This document shows, one piece after another, positions 6,504 to 6,511 of a stretch of DNA of 6,511 bases (positions are counted from its first letter, which is position 1; every line of letters starts with the position of its first letter). Location of the stretch: NCBI GenBank assembly GCA_050694015.1, contig JBOGWY010000186.1, positions 1-6,511 on the forward strand, written 5' to 3'. This stretch comes from JBOGWY01 sp050694015. Its GTDB lineage: Bacteria; Actinomycetota; CADDZG01; WHSQ01. The notes beneath the pieces are model-generated. The model ran no database searches, had not been told where the DNA came from, and was given only the letters and a program-made list of their open reading frames with translations. Made by a program: the position numbers and the translations under genes.

Positions 6504-6511
6504 CGCTAAAG

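Noticed and set aside
1..6511. Mobile elements, CRISPR arrays, tRNA/rRNA, riboswitches
   Set aside because: The window is gene-packed with no non-coding stretch, no regularly spaced direct repeats, no transposase motifs and no recognisable structured RNA.

Overview
The window is a compact, high-GC, entirely plus-strand stretch of bacterial DNA carrying five consecutive genes and essentially no intergenic sequence. The F420-type luciferase-like oxidoreductase, the codon use rich in G/C at third positions and the style of the secreted PQQ-type dehydrogenase all point to an actinobacterium or a nearby high-GC lineage, possibly an uncultivated one. This is inference from gene content; no rRNA or other taxonomic marker is present.

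Layout: (1) 1-471, the C-terminal part of a class I SAM-dependent methyltransferase whose N-terminus lies off the left edge; (2) 468-1628, a luciferase-like (LLM class) F420-dependent oxidoreductase that looks like the phthiodiolone-ketoreductase branch; (3) 1625-4384, a large exported six-bladed-propeller protein of the PQQ-dependent sugar dehydrogenase family, followed by a PKD domain, further Ig-like modules, a cupredoxin-like domain that has lost most copper ligands, and an FN3-like end; (4) 4381-6225, a DUF3179 protein with two DUF3179-type halves and a tail made of two related small modules; (5) 6222-6503, a stand-alone acyl carrier protein with a clear phosphopantetheine serine. The window ends 8 bases later.

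All four junctions are 4-base stop/start overlaps (ATGA, ATGA, ATGA, GTGA), so the genes almost certainly form one translationally coupled operon that continues upstream. No promoter, terminator, RNA gene, mobile element or CRISPR array was seen.

Functionally, a methyltransferase, an F420 ketoreductase-like enzyme and a discrete acyl carrier protein suggest modification of a carrier-bound acyl or polyketide-like product. The exported dehydrogenase and the DUF3179 protein would be unusual partners for that. Each protein belongs to a recognisable family. The least ordinary things here are the combination, the dead-looking cupredoxin domain, and the duplicated architecture of the DUF3179 protein.
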